64,000 nucleotides of DNA, taken from positions 78,242 to 142,241 of the forward strand of contig NW_003214849.1 of NCBI RefSeq assembly GCF_000006405.1. The letters are read 5' to 3'. The stretch comes from Perkinsus marinus ATCC 50983. Lineage: Eukaryota; Perkinsozoa; Perkinsida; Perkinsidae. Each line of letters begins with the position of its first letter. Within the stretch, counting starts at the first letter, position 1. Under the pieces are notes generated by a model. It worked only from the letters and a program-made list of their open reading frames with translations, did no database searches and was not told the origin of the DNA. Below are positions 1 through 10,734 of this stretch, piece after piece. The translations under genes were made by a program, and so were the position numbers.

Positions 1-94
1 TACGGCTTCATACGAAACGTATCTTGCAATAGCGACGATACGCAAAGAGTTGTGAAATATGTCCTTGCTAGTGTTTTTCATATCATTCGTTTCA

Positions 95-188
95 CGTGAA
101 GTGGCGTAATAATACTCTGTGAAAAAACCCGATATTCGCGGTGATATTCGCAGTAGTCGTGATATCACTAGGGTGGTGAAACTCAATT
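95..188 (-). mobile_element. TGGAG-end MITE, partial copy
   Basis: Contains the family's GTGAAGTGGCGTAAT, GATATTCGCGGTGATAT and CACTAGGGTGGTGAAACT blocks. The left terminal repeat is not clear. Confidence 0.6.
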
Positions 189-296
189 GTAAAAATAAAA
201 ATTTGAGATAAATTATCCCAAAATTTCATGCAATGCATATATGAGCTCATTGAATTCTGACTAACAGTTGTTTTGTAAATTTTCGATCGGAGAAAA

Positions 297-346
297 TACC
301 CTCGCTGGGATTCGAACCCGGGACCTACTCTTCACCAACCACCCAC
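297..346 (-). repeat. tRNA-like intron unit (anticodon-arm-less)
   Basis: On the minus strand the intron opens GTGGGTGGTTGGTGA and reaches a perfect B box (GTTCGAATC) 28 nt after the start of the A-box-like motif. That is 17 nt short of normal tRNA spacing, the length of an anticodon arm. GGGTATTTT follows, as in several other introns here. Confidence 0.6.
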
Positions 347-1068
347 ATAAGCGTCCACATTGCTCCCAACACTGGCTGGAAAAAGAGGCTCATTACACTA
401 CCGATATGAACATAGCCTAAGATCTTCATCAACTGTGGCACAGTAGCAATTCCACACAACTTCATAGCACTCTGAAAAAATAATTTCGTGGCGAGTGACA
501 AAATTTTTACCTTCATGAAATCGGTCTTGGCAAAATGGGCATATAACGCGGGGAGGTACGTCTGAAGATCCATCGGGGCTACTTTGTACGCACACCCAAG
601 ATTCAAGATTCCTACACCTGATAACAGTGGACTTTCACCTTAGTGATATGTGGAATATATTTCACGACTACTGCATATCACCGCGAATATCGCGTTTTTC
701 ACAGAGTATTATTACGCCACTTCACGTAAAACGGGTTGTGGAACTCCAGAGCTGGAGGAATATATATTTGATTTCCTCAGCTGAGCTCAGGAATTTTCTC
801 ACTTACATGGAAATTCGGGTAGAAGTGTACAAAAACCAAAAACAGTTTACCAAAAACTTTATACGAATTCAGATAGGACTGTACAGAAACCAATAAGAAT
901 TCACCAGAAAATTTCCTCACATTTTTTTCTATATTGTCACCGAAGATCCACGTCGCACGCGAAGATTCAAAGCAGGTACGATTATTACCAAGAAAAATCA
1001 ACAGTAGTCCAAAATAGCATCCAGCCGTGAATAGCTGCAGTGCGAACTTGATCATTATCGAGGAAATC
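347..1068 (-). CDS. Two exons of an unidentified membrane protein (3' end beyond the window)
   Basis: Two exons can be joined: 941-1068 and 347-617. The first opens after a T-rich AG acceptor and has an internal ATG at 1055, which begins a signal-anchor-like hydrophobic stretch (MIKFALQLF, then CYFGLLLIFLG). It ends at a GTGACA donor in phase 1. The second begins in the matching phase, reads through about 90 residues with further hydrophobic segments (KILSLATKLFF, GSVMSLFFQPVLG), and ends at a GTGGGT donor. The intron between them (618-940) is made of one CAGTGT-end element plus one TGGAG-end element. The following intron starts inside a tRNA-like unit. I do not recognise the family. Whether the ATG at 1055 is the true start is uncertain. 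Confidence 0.5.
628..748 (+). mobile_element. TGGAG-end MITE in intron
   Basis: Both ends are present, slightly mutated (TGGACTTTCACC and GTTGTGGAACTCCA). On the coding strand the element ends about 10 nt before the acceptor of the exon starting at 617. Confidence 0.75.
752..945 (+). mobile_element. CAGTGT-end element in intron
   Basis: Carries GGAATATATATTTG, the TCAGCTGAGCTCAGGA block, two GTACA(C/G) motifs and ATATTGTCACC. Its right part overlaps the GTGACA splice donor of the exon at 941-1068, so the donor seems to be element-derived. Confidence 0.65.
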
Positions 1069-1120
1069 CTATAAAAAAAATTTGTATTATATTCCAACTA
1101 TGGGGGCAGGTGGAGACACA

Positions 1121-1240
1121 ATAGAGTTTCACCGCCCTAGTGATGATATGAAAAATACTAGTGAAAAAATTATACTAAACGACTGCTGCGAAAATCGTGG
1201 AGTATTATGCTACACCACGTAAAGCGGATGGGACTCCAAT
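1121..1240 (+). mobile_element. TGGAG-end MITE, diverged copy
   Basis: Left end AGAGTTTCACCGCCCTAGTG, right end GGATGGGACTCCA. The internal CGACTGCTGCG block is diverged from consensus. Confidence 0.6.
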
Positions 1241-1557
1241 GAACGTATGTTCCTGTTGATAAAAAAAAGACACTAAGTGATATTTCAAGTAAAATATTTT
1301 TACAAGAAAAATTGGGCGAATTTGGGTATGAATGTACGAAAAATAGTAAGAATTTATCAAAATTTCCGAGGAATTTCCGTACGAATTCGGGTAAAAGTGT
1401 CCAGAAAATAGTAAATTTTTTTCAAAATTTCCCAATACCCTCATGGGTCAACCATTTACTTTGATACCTACGAGATATTATACCATAATATTTGTATATT
1501 TTATAGTAAAAATATATAATATATTTTAATACATCTACCTGGTAGGAAATATGATGA

Positions 1558-1704
1558 TGGAGTTTCACCCGTTTGACGTGAAGTGGCGTAATACTTCGTG
1601 TTGTTATATTTCCGCGAAAACCGATGATACGATTGTTTTCCGCAAAGTGAATCGTGAAATATGTTTTCCATTAGTGTTTTTCATATCACTTGGGTGGAAA
1701 TCCG
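1558..1704 (-). mobile_element. TGGAG-end MITE, long subfamily
   Basis: Belongs to a subfamily with an extra internal block (TTTCCGCGAAAACCGATGATAC, shared in part with 41669-41827 and 51795-51945). Both termini are present, the right one as GGGTGGAAATCC. Confidence 0.7.
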
Positions 1705-2209
1705 TTGATACTAGTTGAATACCCGCGTTGCGAATACATTGCGTTGTAGACGTGAGCATCAGACTATACAAATTCGCTTTACGAATACGGCAGGTAATGG
1801 ACTCTATTCAATGGAGTTTTCGAAGAGGAATCGTGAAACGCATATGGGGCTGAAAGTATAACTGAAAAGCACATCACACATTAGCTGAGCAGACTCGTGT
1901 CTCCTTCGGTGCGACATGTCTACATAAGTAATTTCTGACGCCATTATTCCGTACTATTAGATACATAATATATCTTTGTAAACAGATATACTGTACATCG
2001 GTTTCGTTCAATACTCAAATTACAAAAATAAGTGATGTATGTCATAGGGCTACTTTTTTAGACAACTCAACATCTTCTAAGTAGTGGAAACTTGAGCAGT
2101 GTGCAGTGAATCGTACAAGATAGTTTCCGGTGGCAGAGACCACCCGCGCTCGGCCTAGACCCTCGCGGGGCCCTTCCCGCTCGGGTGAAAATTTGTGAGG
2201 TATCCCGCA

Positions 2210-2450
2210 CAGAGTACAAGGAAACTCACAATCGACTTTGAAATGCTGGGGGCTCACTCTTCGACCAACAAGATGAGATAGCATCACCCGAAGCAGCTTC
2301 GGCGAAGCTAAAGGAGGATCTTGCCTTCGAAAAGGAATGAACATATCTTCGGCCACGGTGATGCTATTAATGGTATCATCATCATCTTCACGTGACCCTA
2401 CGATACAAGGAAACTCACAATCGACTTTGAAATGCTGAGGGCTCACCCAG
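2210..2450 (-). repeat. Exon-like repeat, copy 1
   Basis: On the minus strand this encodes INSITVAEDMFIPFRRQDP, close to INNITVPEDVFNPFRSQDP of copy 2 at 3630-3760. It is flanked on both sides by a direct repeat of about 42 bp (2213-2258 and 2403-2452, encoding SPQHFKVDCEFPC). It may be a pseudogene fragment or part of a dispersed element. No function is assigned. Confidence 0.5.
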
Positions 2451-3499
2451 GGTTGTTCAAATCGCGAAAGAATTGGGCCAAATTCTTTCCTCGAAATTTC
2501 CGTTGAAATTTCCTGAAATTTCCGGAAATTTGGCACAATATGTATCGTTTCGCTCCGCGCTGCGCGCGGTGTTCTACAGGTGCGTTGGCCGCCAAGTTGG
2601 CGGCGCGGAAAACGCGCCCCTGGGTAGGTTAAGGATGGCGTTTACGGTTCTATAAACCACTGCACTAAGAACCGACGCCCGCTGCATCGAGACCTTCCAC
2701 AATCGGCTGACAGTGGCACCGTTATGTCTGGGTATGAGCAATGAGAGCGTGCCCAGCGTCTAGACAGAGTGAGTGTAACTCTAATTTTTTTCTGCAAGAG
2801 TCACCTAGTGAGTCATCACCCAGTACTGCACTGACTCTCGTACAAAACGGTGATACCATAACCAGGTATCGTACAAGATGGCCTAGTGCAGATGTATACG
2901 GATACGTCATTCAGAGCTTAAGACCTATGGCCCACAGGTCACGCGCCCATACCGGTCAATGCACGCATACCCATAGGCTCTGGGTATGCGTGCATTCATG
3001 CGTGCCACCACCCTGGTGGAAAAGAGAAATGAGGAGAGACCATGGAATTCGAAAAACTCAGAGAACCATAGAACTGGAAAACTCGGAAAGTTTCCGACGG
3101 ACACGTGTTCCGTAGGCAGTTTGCACCGCGACAGTGTAATATCCTGGCAAAAAAAGAGCACATCAACAATTTTCCGACACTCCCAGAGCGAGCGATCGAC
3201 TGCCGGTGGCAATCTGCCACACCATCACACGTTAATCAGCAACTTTCAGGATAACGGTGGGAAGGCCGTTCCGAAATCATCCACACTTGCGTGAAACGCC
3301 CTTTTTCGATACTAGTGGGCCACTAGCAGTGATCCTCTATTGCCACTTCTTCCTGTAGCAACATTGAATGTTGCATCAATACCTCACGAGTTGTCTTGCG
3401 TCGTGCTTTGCAATGCGCATAAGCATTCGAGGAGTGGGTCGTTTGTGGCTTCCGTACGTTCCCTCTTCGGACTCGCGCGTGGATTGGCGAAGAATGGAA

Positions 3500-3535
3500 A
3501 ACTGGCGGAGCCGCGGATCGAACCCACGACCTCGC
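3500..3535 (-). repeat. tRNA-like B-box fragment
   Basis: On the minus strand GAGGTCGTGGGTTCGATCCG contains a perfect B box (GTTCGATCC). No A box could be placed upstream. Confidence 0.4.
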
Positions 3536-3629
3536 CCGAAATTTCCGGAAATTTCGACCACTTCTATTTTTCCCGAAATTTCGGGAAATTTCCGCTTGAA
3601 AGAATTTTTTCTTTCGAGCCCGAACAGCC

Positions 3630-3760
3630 GCTCACCCTTCGACCAACAAGATGAGATAGCATCACCCGAAGCTAAAGGAGGATCTTGACTTCGAAAGGGA
3701 TTGAACACATCTTCGGGCACGGTGATGTTATTAATGGTAGAATCGATGTCCATGACGAGA
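3630..3760 (-). repeat. Exon-like repeat, copy 2
   Basis: Homologous to 2280-2400, including CGACCAACAAGATGAGATAG and AAAGGAGGATCTTG. Its minus-strand reading ends at a GTGAGC donor-like site, followed by GAAATTTC-rich palindromes and a B box at 3500-3535. This suggests that an exon-plus-intron unit was duplicated. Confidence 0.5.
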
Positions 3761-4109
3761 TAAAGAAAGTAAGTGTCAGAAAGCTGAATAGGAATACAGC
3801 TGAGCGACCTTGCAATGATCAGTTAGACTATCGACGAAACTCTCTGATGCCACAGGTGACTAAGGCATCCACTCGCTTAAGGCTAGTGCACCCGTCCCAC
3901 GCACAGTTTGCGCACAGTTTGCGCACAGCCGCAGCTTAACGAACACATTAATGGTTTATTCGCACTGAGCTGATAGTATCCGGTCAGAGTGGATATATCC
4001 ATATACGGTTAATACAGATGAGGGACTCTCTACTCGGAAAGAGTCAATTTAGTAATTATTCTGATTCCTATCGAAGATCCTGTCTTGTGCGATTCATGTG
4101 AATAGCAAG

Positions 4110-4290
4110 ATTCATTGTGCGCGGCTGTTCGGGCCGAACGTATGTAGCTTTCGGGCCCAACGTATGTAGCCCAAAAAAAGGCAACTTATTGAGAATATCG
4201 CGGGCCTTTTTTGTATTCTGACTACGTTAGACATCTCTCCTGGCTTGGCCGTGCATGGCCAAGCAAGCTATCACTCCCACATCAAGTTCG
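4110..4290 (-). repeat. Retroelement-associated repeat, inverted copy
   Basis: Reverse complement of parts of 21275-21480: shared blocks are TTGGCCATGCACGGCCAAG, GGCCCGCGATAT, GGGCTACATACGTTGGGCCC and ACATACGTTCGGCCCG. It could be a long-terminal-repeat remnant. Confidence 0.6.
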
Positions 4291-4540
4291 ACGGTCAGCG
4301 CGTGCAATACTCCACAATTTCATGCAGTTTGCACGAAAAAATGATGTCGTGAATGATATTCATTATGAATAATTCATACAATGCCACACTCAGAAGGAAG
4401 TTGTTGAAAGCAGCAGTTGGTACGTAGTGGGTGTTGACTTATTTTGAATAAGTCGTGGAATGTTGTTGTTGTTCAACAACAAGTGTAAACAGATGTAGCA
4501 ACAACAGGTCCACGATGGAAGAACACCTTCGATACTCCTA

Positions 4541-5155
4541 CTACAACGTAGGATAGTTGAAGATAGCCTTGAGATTATGTTCGGAGTTGAGCAGTACCCG
4601 GTACTCGGAGGAGCACTCGCTGGTCTTACTGTAGAACTCGTTGGCAACGAGTTCTACACTAAGACACTGGTGCATAGTACTACTGCACCGGGTGCGGCGC
4701 ACCCCTAGCTCTTCTGCCGCCTCCCGAACACGTTCATATCCTGCACTATGTTTTGGCAGTATTTCGTCATGCAAGCGGGTCCTAATATCAATGAGTTTGA
4801 GGACGTCCGCGTGACAGAGTTCCAACCGATGAGCGACGTCCCAACCATGGTTAAGTTGTGACGACTTGCTCACAGACCTTGTGACACAGGGAGGTGCTAT
4901 TCCGATGATATCTGCGAACCTGTCACCACCAAAACGCAAATTCAAGTATTCTCCGTCCGTAGAGAGGCTGACACAAAACCCTTTAATGAACTCGGTACCG
5001 ATACCAATAGCTATGATCGTTTCATAGAGTAGATTAGCTAACCCGGCACCAGTTTTAATGATAGCTGGGGGTGCACCAATCAAGTAGTGTTGTATGCGCC
5101 CGCGGACCAGGGTATAAATCGACGCTGGTTGCAAGGTCCTGCGGGACACAGTCAC
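4541..5155 (-). CDS. Hypothetical protein, unrecognised
   Basis: Open frame of 204 codons starting ATG at 5155, with ordinary composition and no long repeats. There is a hydrophobic stretch near residues 25-60 (YLIGAPPAIIK, LLYETIIAIGIGTEFIKGF) and a C-terminal half rich in charged residues. I see no family motif. It lies about 250 bp from the retroelement-associated repeat on the same strand, so it could be a retroelement ORF. It could also be chance; nothing else supports it. Confidence 0.35.
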   Translation of the reverse strand: MTVSRRTLQPASIYTLVRGRIQHYLIGAPPAIIKTGAGLANLLYETIIAIGIGTEFIKGFCVSLSTDGEYLNLRFGGDRFADIIGIAPPCVTRSVSKSSQLNHGWDVAHRLELCHADVLKLIDIRTRLHDEILPKHSAGYERVREAAEELGVRRTRCSSTMHQCLSVELVANEFYSKTSECSSEYRVLLNSEHNLKAIFNYPTL

Positions 5156-6170
5156 TTTATCTGTAGCGGCCCCAAAGGGACTGGCAGAAAATAAGGTTCC
5201 CTCGCCGCACTCCTCAATTGGCCAGGCTTCCCTCAGGAAAGGACCAGCTGACTCCCAACTCCCGTGCTGCTGGACCTGCTCTCGGTGATGAAGTGATGGC
5301 AGTCTTCAATATGTGTCACTCTTCTACGAGATTATTCTGCGAGCAAGGATTCGGCGTATTGCAATCGTGGCTCCGTTGTTTGCATAGTGAGTTACGGGTT
5401 TCGATCGTGACCAGGCACCGAGGATCATAACCAAATGCGTCACACTGCACAACACAGCTCGCCGTCGTCACTGGAGATCATTTCGGGAGGAAGATTACGT
5501 GGACCCCGATATACGCAGAACACTTCGGCAGGAGAAAGATAATGATGGACTTCAATTTTGTGCTGAAGATCGCTACCTGGCCTAAATAGTGTGATAGAAA
5601 TAAAAGCGGTTAAAATTTATCCGTTTATTATTGGGCGTACGCTAAGTATATCGCGCAGGAGAATGCTTCGCTCCGCTTGCCAATGCCGTAATTTCCTGTC
5701 ACGACTTGAGTCAGCGCGTCATGTGCGAGATTCCTAACGTGAGTGTTAAATATCCCACTCCCGGTCGCGTGGGCCTGGTAGGGCGGCTCGGTACGAGCCG
5801 ACCCTAGAAGTATCGGTAAGAGAAAGACACTCAGAGACACAGCGTCTGAGTGACACAGTGTCACTGACACTCAGTGAGTGTGCCGACAACAGTGCGTGTC
5901 TGCACCTTCTTCGGTACCCTCTCCCGGGATTATAATCCCTCTCTTTTCTCGGCTATTCAACGCCGTCCGCCGGCAGGCACGGGGGGATCCGCTCGCCTCA
6001 CGGTTTCATTACCGCAGTATGAATAACTAGCGAAGCGATGCAACCATCCGTATTTAATTTAGGTTAACAAGTTAACCTTTATTGATGACTTTCCATGGTG
6101 AACTGTACTCAGAGTATGGGAAGGTGTGACACGATGGGCGATCGGATAGAGTTGTGTATTGTTCTCATCA

Positions 6171-9100
6171 ATGACTCGCCTTCCCCTCTTAATCTTCATT
6201 CCTCTTATCCTAACCGTAGTTTCTGCAGCCCCGACCGAGGCTGACTGGCAGACTGTTACGGCAAAGTTCAACCCCACGACTAACGAGATAGTCTACAACA
6301 ACATCAGTTTCGAAGGACCCAAAATTCTGGATCATTCGCACTATGTATTCAACACTATCATGACCGTTATATGCGTGGTATTAATAATCAATAGCGCTCT
6401 CCCATACCACACCTCGATCACATCCTGTCAGATCTGTGCAGCGCTGGCGTCTGGTCTCACTATGGGGTTGGTCTCACTAGATGACTTTGATCTGAGGATA
6501 CTGATGGAGTCGAGCGAAGAAGACGTTCCTGACCCAGCCGATAAGGCTGAGATGAGGAAGGAGAAGCGAGCTGCTGTTAGATTGTAATATAATCATTGGA
6601 GTCTCACGTGAAGTGGCGTGATATTCGCGGTGATATACAGTAGTTGTGAAATGTATTTTTTCACTAGTGTTTTTCATATCACTAGGGTGGTGAAACTGCA
6701 TGAATTTGTCGTGAAGGGAATATATATCCGCTTCCCTCAGCTGAGCTCAGGAGTTTCCAAAACTAATTATAGATTTCGGGTAGAAATGTATTGATATCAA
6801 CAAGAATTTCCCAAAATTTCCTCTCAAAATTTTCATATTGTCATCATCACCACCAACACATGTAGTTCCGAAACTGCACTTTCGCGTGTTAGACATCCCC
6901 TAATTTCGCGTCACCACCTCCTACTGGTGACTCTATTACTGGTGAACTCACTAGCCAACGAAGCGTTGCCTCTGTTCCTAGATCAAATAGTGCCTTCTTA
7001 TATGGCGGTGTTGGTCTCAGTCACGCTGGTAATACCGGGAGGATCTTGCACGCGTGCGTTAAATATTGACGGTGCGTTTATCGTCTCTCCCTTCCTACAG
7101 CAGAGAAACACTTCCTTTCTACTGGTATATAGTTTTTTATTCGACGCTCATTTATCAGAGTTGTTCCATAGTAAAAATTTTTAATTTTGCAATGAAAATA
7201 AACTATGTAGTGTAAGAAAATATGCAGTGATTTTCGGTGCCGATTNNNNNNNNNNNNNNNNNNNNNNNNNNNNNNNNNNNNNNNNNNNNNNNNNNNNNNN
7301 NNNNNNNNNNNNNNNNNNNNNNNNNNNNNNNNNNNNNNNNNNNNNCCCCCCCCCCCCCTTCCCCTCCAGAATCTTCGCTGTGCGATTTTGAGTATCTTTG
7401 CCAGGTGTTAGTATTTGGCGAAATAATACCGTCCGCGGTGTTTACTGGACCAAATCAGTTATCTATAGGGGCAGCGTTGGCCCCTTTAGTGAAGTAATGC
7501 GGGAAAAACGCCGGTCGTGGGAATCGAACGTGAGGTCCTTGAGAGGGAATACACATCGCTATAGAAATGGGTGAGGTCCTCTTGGTCGTAGTTAGTATAT
7601 GAGAATGAGATTTTCGTAGAAATGTCGCTACCAGGATTCGAACCAGGTTCCTAATGGTTATCTTCTACCCGGTTGCCGGCCCAGTTGCATGGTGCCTCGA
7701 TAAGACTCTAGGAGAGGAGCACAAAGGGCGGTATAACAAAGCGGAATTTAAGGCTTTGCTGAATCTACATCAGTATGATGAGGTGAGGAGGAGGTGTCGG
7801 GTTCGAACCCCGGTGAGGATATTTTGAAGTGTATTATTTTCTATGCATGTTCTCCAGTTGGTACTGTTCCGCAGATTTTAAATGTATTTTTCGTATCTCA
7901 GACCGGCGATGTTGATATAGAAACAGGAGTGAGCGGTCAGTCCACACCGTTGAATACTCACACGACAGCAGGAGGAGATGGTCTAACAGGGAGAGGCGAA
8001 GTCCATCATCATGTAATGCCAAAGGGCGTGGGTTCGATCCTAGGCGGCTGAATTTGTAATGGCCGCAACAGCGAGAGTTTCTTCTCCCTTGGTCCCGTGG
8101 AGTGAAGTATACGGAGTAAGGAGAAAATATTCTTTATCACTCCTTCTACACGCGTCGAACATGAAGTTCGTATTGTCTTTTTTGGATGTTCGTTTTGAGC
8201 GTGTGTCAAACTTGAATATTTAGTTGTCAATCTTGAAAGTAAAATTATAATTTTTGTGTGTTTACTATTCAAATTTGACGATACTGAACGGTTACGCTGG
8301 TCATCGAGGAGCTCTGATATTTTTGGGTACAGAAGTGCCTATTTAGTGATCAAAGTGATATAGTGTGACGATCGATGCTGCTCATTCGGAAATGTTGTTT
8401 TAGGGGGTTTATAGATGCATGTAGGGTAAACAGTTTGTGAAAATATGCACATGGTGAACTACGTATGATTGGTGGGTATTAATAAAATGCTAGTTGGTGC
8501 AAAGTTTTAACTAACATAACATAAATCTGGGTTGCTAATCACACAGCGCTCAAACACCTATTGGTCGTTTGAGGTTTTTGGAAAAAAATATGAAAATTTT
8601 GAGGAAATTTTCGGGAAATTCTCGTTGTTTTTTTTTTCTGAACACGCGTACCGTAATTAATGTGTTAACTAGCGTGGTTAATTTCGAGTCTGGCTGGGAA
8701 AAGTGATTATATATTTTTATCCAACACTCCTCGTAGAGGATTTCACCACCATCATAAAATTAGTGTTTGTTGATAACGACCTCTTTTGTGTGCAGGTCCA
8801 ACTACATTCCCGTGGAGGTATTACTAAGGAGGAGCTCCGGATGATGCAAGGCGCATTGGAACTACATCGCCTCAAAGTAAAAGATGTGATGACGCCGTTG
8901 GATCAGGTAGTAGTAGTTCGTATGAAACGATGATATGTTTGTTATGTGATATTCCACATTATCCTTTTTTTTGGAGGACTGTACGTACAAGTCGCCGAAT
9001 ATGAGTATAAACTCAATGAGCCCATTGTGGCTTAACTCTACTGGAATCGATCAAGATGGCGCGCGCTTTTTTGAATCTAGGTTGCGATGTATTCGGCTGA

Positions 9101-10716
9101 TCAAGCTCTGGATGCCAAGACATTACAGGACATAGTGGAGAAAGGCCATTCTCGATTGCCGATTTACCAGGGTTATCCACACAATGTAAAAATGCCCGCC
9201 GTGGGGATGGAACCGTGGACCTCCCGAATGAGAGAATTGACAGGTGCATGGTATGCTGCTTGTCAAACGGTTGATCACTTTGAATCCGGGAGATGCAGTT
9301 CGAATAGGAAACACCGATTTATTAGAGCCTATGGTAGGTTATATTGACGGGGGCGGAGCGAAGCGATTCATGTTTGTCAGATTTGTGATATGGAGACCAC
9401 CTTGCTGGATATGCTTTATGAATTTTCAACTGGCAGGAGTCATCTAGCAGTAGCGACTGACGATCCGGAGAGGGTGAGTGGATGTTGCGCATGCGTGCAA
9501 GGGAATAATCGTACCATATTTCCTACACTTCATGGCATATGTTAGGTCATCGAGGCCATTCATGGGGAGAAGCAGATTCCATGCAACATTCACATGGCAG
9601 GGATCATCACGCTTGAAGACGTCATTGAAAGGTTGATAAAACACGATATTCAAGGTAGAACGTTTTTGGGTGGGCGAAAAAATCCGAACGCCAGAACGTT
9701 TTTCGGCTGGTGAAAAAATCCGGACACGGGAAATTTTTCATTCTTTTCAAGGCCAGAGTATGAGAACGATTAAGTGGGGATTTTTGGGCCGTCAGGAATA
9801 TATGAATATGCGTTTTTACTCTGTCAGATGAAAGCGATATATCGGTAACGCTGCAACCCGTATTGCATCTTCCTTCCTCAACTGGAGGAAAGATCAAAAT
9901 GTAGTATTCTATCTCTGCCTCATTCGAGCACAGTTCGCGTGAAATGTGGTCTGTATGAATTATTCGAAGCTCTAGATAACAATAGGGAGAAATTCCCCAT
10001 TGTGCGTGGTCGGACTGTATTACCTTCCTTATGGTTGGTTGTTATTAAACTATTCATCATCATCGTTAGTGTGTCTTCACTCTGCCTATAGCCTGCCATA
10101 TAGTATATACCGATATAGCAATATGTCATACAGTGTGGAAGTGGATGATTTGTCTTAGTCCCGCCTCCCCACATGGACGTAGCATTAAGATTAGCGCACC
10201 AACGGGTGTGTTGTCGATCAAGCATCAGCCGCCTAATAGCGTCGGGAGTAAGCTTGAATACATGGGACAATAGAGAGAGTTGTGGTATTAGGGTCAGCTT
10301 CGGTAAAGTCTAGTCATGCACCGACATCACAAGCAGGCAGGGAATCACCATCGCTCAGGGTGAGTAGTTGGTTAGGATTCACGTCCGTCACGCGGAAGGT
10401 CCTTGGTTCGATCCTTGGTTGGGTCTTTTTTTTCAGACGCCTTTGCTGAAGGATACGTCTTCTACGACGGGAGTAATGCCGGTGATCACTGAGACGTCTC
10501 CGATGTCTGCTCACTCTACGACTTCATCGAAAAGTGAGTTGGATCTGGCAATAAGCAATCTCACCCATCTTGCATTCCCTCCAAGGTAAGAAAGACAACC
10601 CTGCATCAGCTGGTTCAACAGTACCGTCAAAGTCGCATACTCCCTCTTCTGAACAGGAGCTGACAGGGAAGAAAGATGCCAATAATACCACGGGTGAGCG
10701 AAGCTTCTCTCGTTAA
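6171..10716 (+). CDS. CNNM-type membrane protein (DUF21 plus CBS pair), 14 exons
   Basis: Exons: 6171-6583, 6893-7028, 7405-7493, 7647-7782, 7902-8012, 8796-8906, 9081-9185, 9244-9333, 9381-9473, 9546-9654, 9828-9844, 9888-10016, 10437-10533, 10586-10716. All phases close, giving 588 residues. A signal peptide (MTRLPLLIFIPLILTVVSAA) is followed by DUF21 with GLTMGLVSLD, LVTLLLVNSLANEALPLF, FGEIIP and LMVIFYPVAGPVAW. A CBS pair follows (VKDVMTPLD, GHSRLPIY, GMLLVKRLI, then DLLEPM, AGIITLEDVIERLI). The C-terminal tail is Ser/Thr-rich. CNNM/ACDP proteins are linked to magnesium transport or homeostasis; that role here is inferred from family. The acidic linker after DUF21 and the exon 12 sequence (CGLYELFEALDNN) are unusual additions. 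The exon 5 end and exons 11-12 are the least certain. Introns range from 43 bp to almost 800 bp, and five hold tRNA-like sequence. Confidence 0.88.
6597..6700 (-). mobile_element. TGGAG-end MITE in CNNM intron 1
   Basis: Starts TGGAGTCTCACGTG and ends GGTGGTGAAACTGCA, 14 nt after the GTAATA donor of exon 1. Confidence 0.8.
6712..6885 (+). mobile_element. CAGTGT-end element in CNNM intron 1
   Basis: Follows the MITE directly. Contains TCAGCTGAGCTCAGGAG, ATTTCGGGTAGAAATGTA and CCAACACATGTAG. The terminal CAGTGT is lost, so with its neighbour it accounts for nearly the whole intron. Confidence 0.75.
7246..7345. other. Assembly gap (100 N) in CNNM intron 2
   Basis: Exactly 100 undetermined bases, followed by a 14-base run of C. 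The gap size is probably nominal. Confidence 0.95.
7494..7646 (-). repeat. CNNM intron 3 carrying antisense tRNA-like B boxes
   Basis: Two B-box-like sites read on the minus strand: near 7518-7540 (ACGTTCGATTCCC) and 7624-7646 (CTGGTTCGAATCCTGG). The second supplies the splice acceptor: the intron's last bases are GGATTCGAACCAG, the reverse complement of a B box. Confidence 0.6.
7783..7830 (+). repeat. tRNA-like 3' half at the start of CNNM intron 4
   Basis: Donor GTGAGG is followed 18 nt later by a perfect B box (GTTCGAACC), then GGTGAGGATATTTTG. No A box is visible. Confidence 0.55.
7979..8050 (+). repeat. tRNA-like unit spanning the CNNM exon 5 / intron 5 boundary
   Basis: Perfect A box TGGTCTAACAG at 7979-7989 and perfect B box GTTCGATCC at 8032-8040, start-to-start spacing 53 (44-45 in an average tRNA, more with a long variable arm). 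The donor GTAATG at 8013 lies between them, so the A-box half appears to be translated as part of exon 5. Confidence 0.6.
9186..9243 (-). repeat. 58-bp CNNM intron 7 with antisense B-box-like core
   Basis: The whole intron is GTAAAA to GACAG. Its middle, read on the minus strand, is GGAGGTCCACGGTTCCATCC, a degenerate T-arm. Confidence 0.45.
10360..10436 (+). repeat. tRNA-Asp-like unit ending CNNM intron 12
   Basis: A-box TAGTTGGTTAG (one mismatch), loop CCGTCAC with a GTC anticodon as in tRNA-Asp, then B box GTTCGATCC 41 nt after the A-box start. The tail GGGTCTTTTTTTTCAG is the splice acceptor of exon 13. The stems are not complementary enough for a functional tRNA. Confidence 0.65.
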
Positions 10717-10734
10717 TAGTGTGGCGAGCATGTT

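Larger units (their letters stand above)
1069..6170. other. Mostly non-genic stretch with repeats
   Basis: Apart from the ORF at 4541-5155 and the duplicated exon-like segments listed separately, I see no convincing gene. It holds MITE copies (1121-1240, 1558-1704), a degraded CAGTGT-type element around 1210-1440, GAAATTTC-rich palindromic runs at 2490-2545 and 3535-3600, and an inverted copy of a retroelement-associated repeat at 4110-4290. Confidence 0.5.

Noticed and set aside
7237-7497. ORF running through the N gap
   Set aside because: Its first part is undetermined sequence. Only the part from 7405 is used, as CNNM exon 3.
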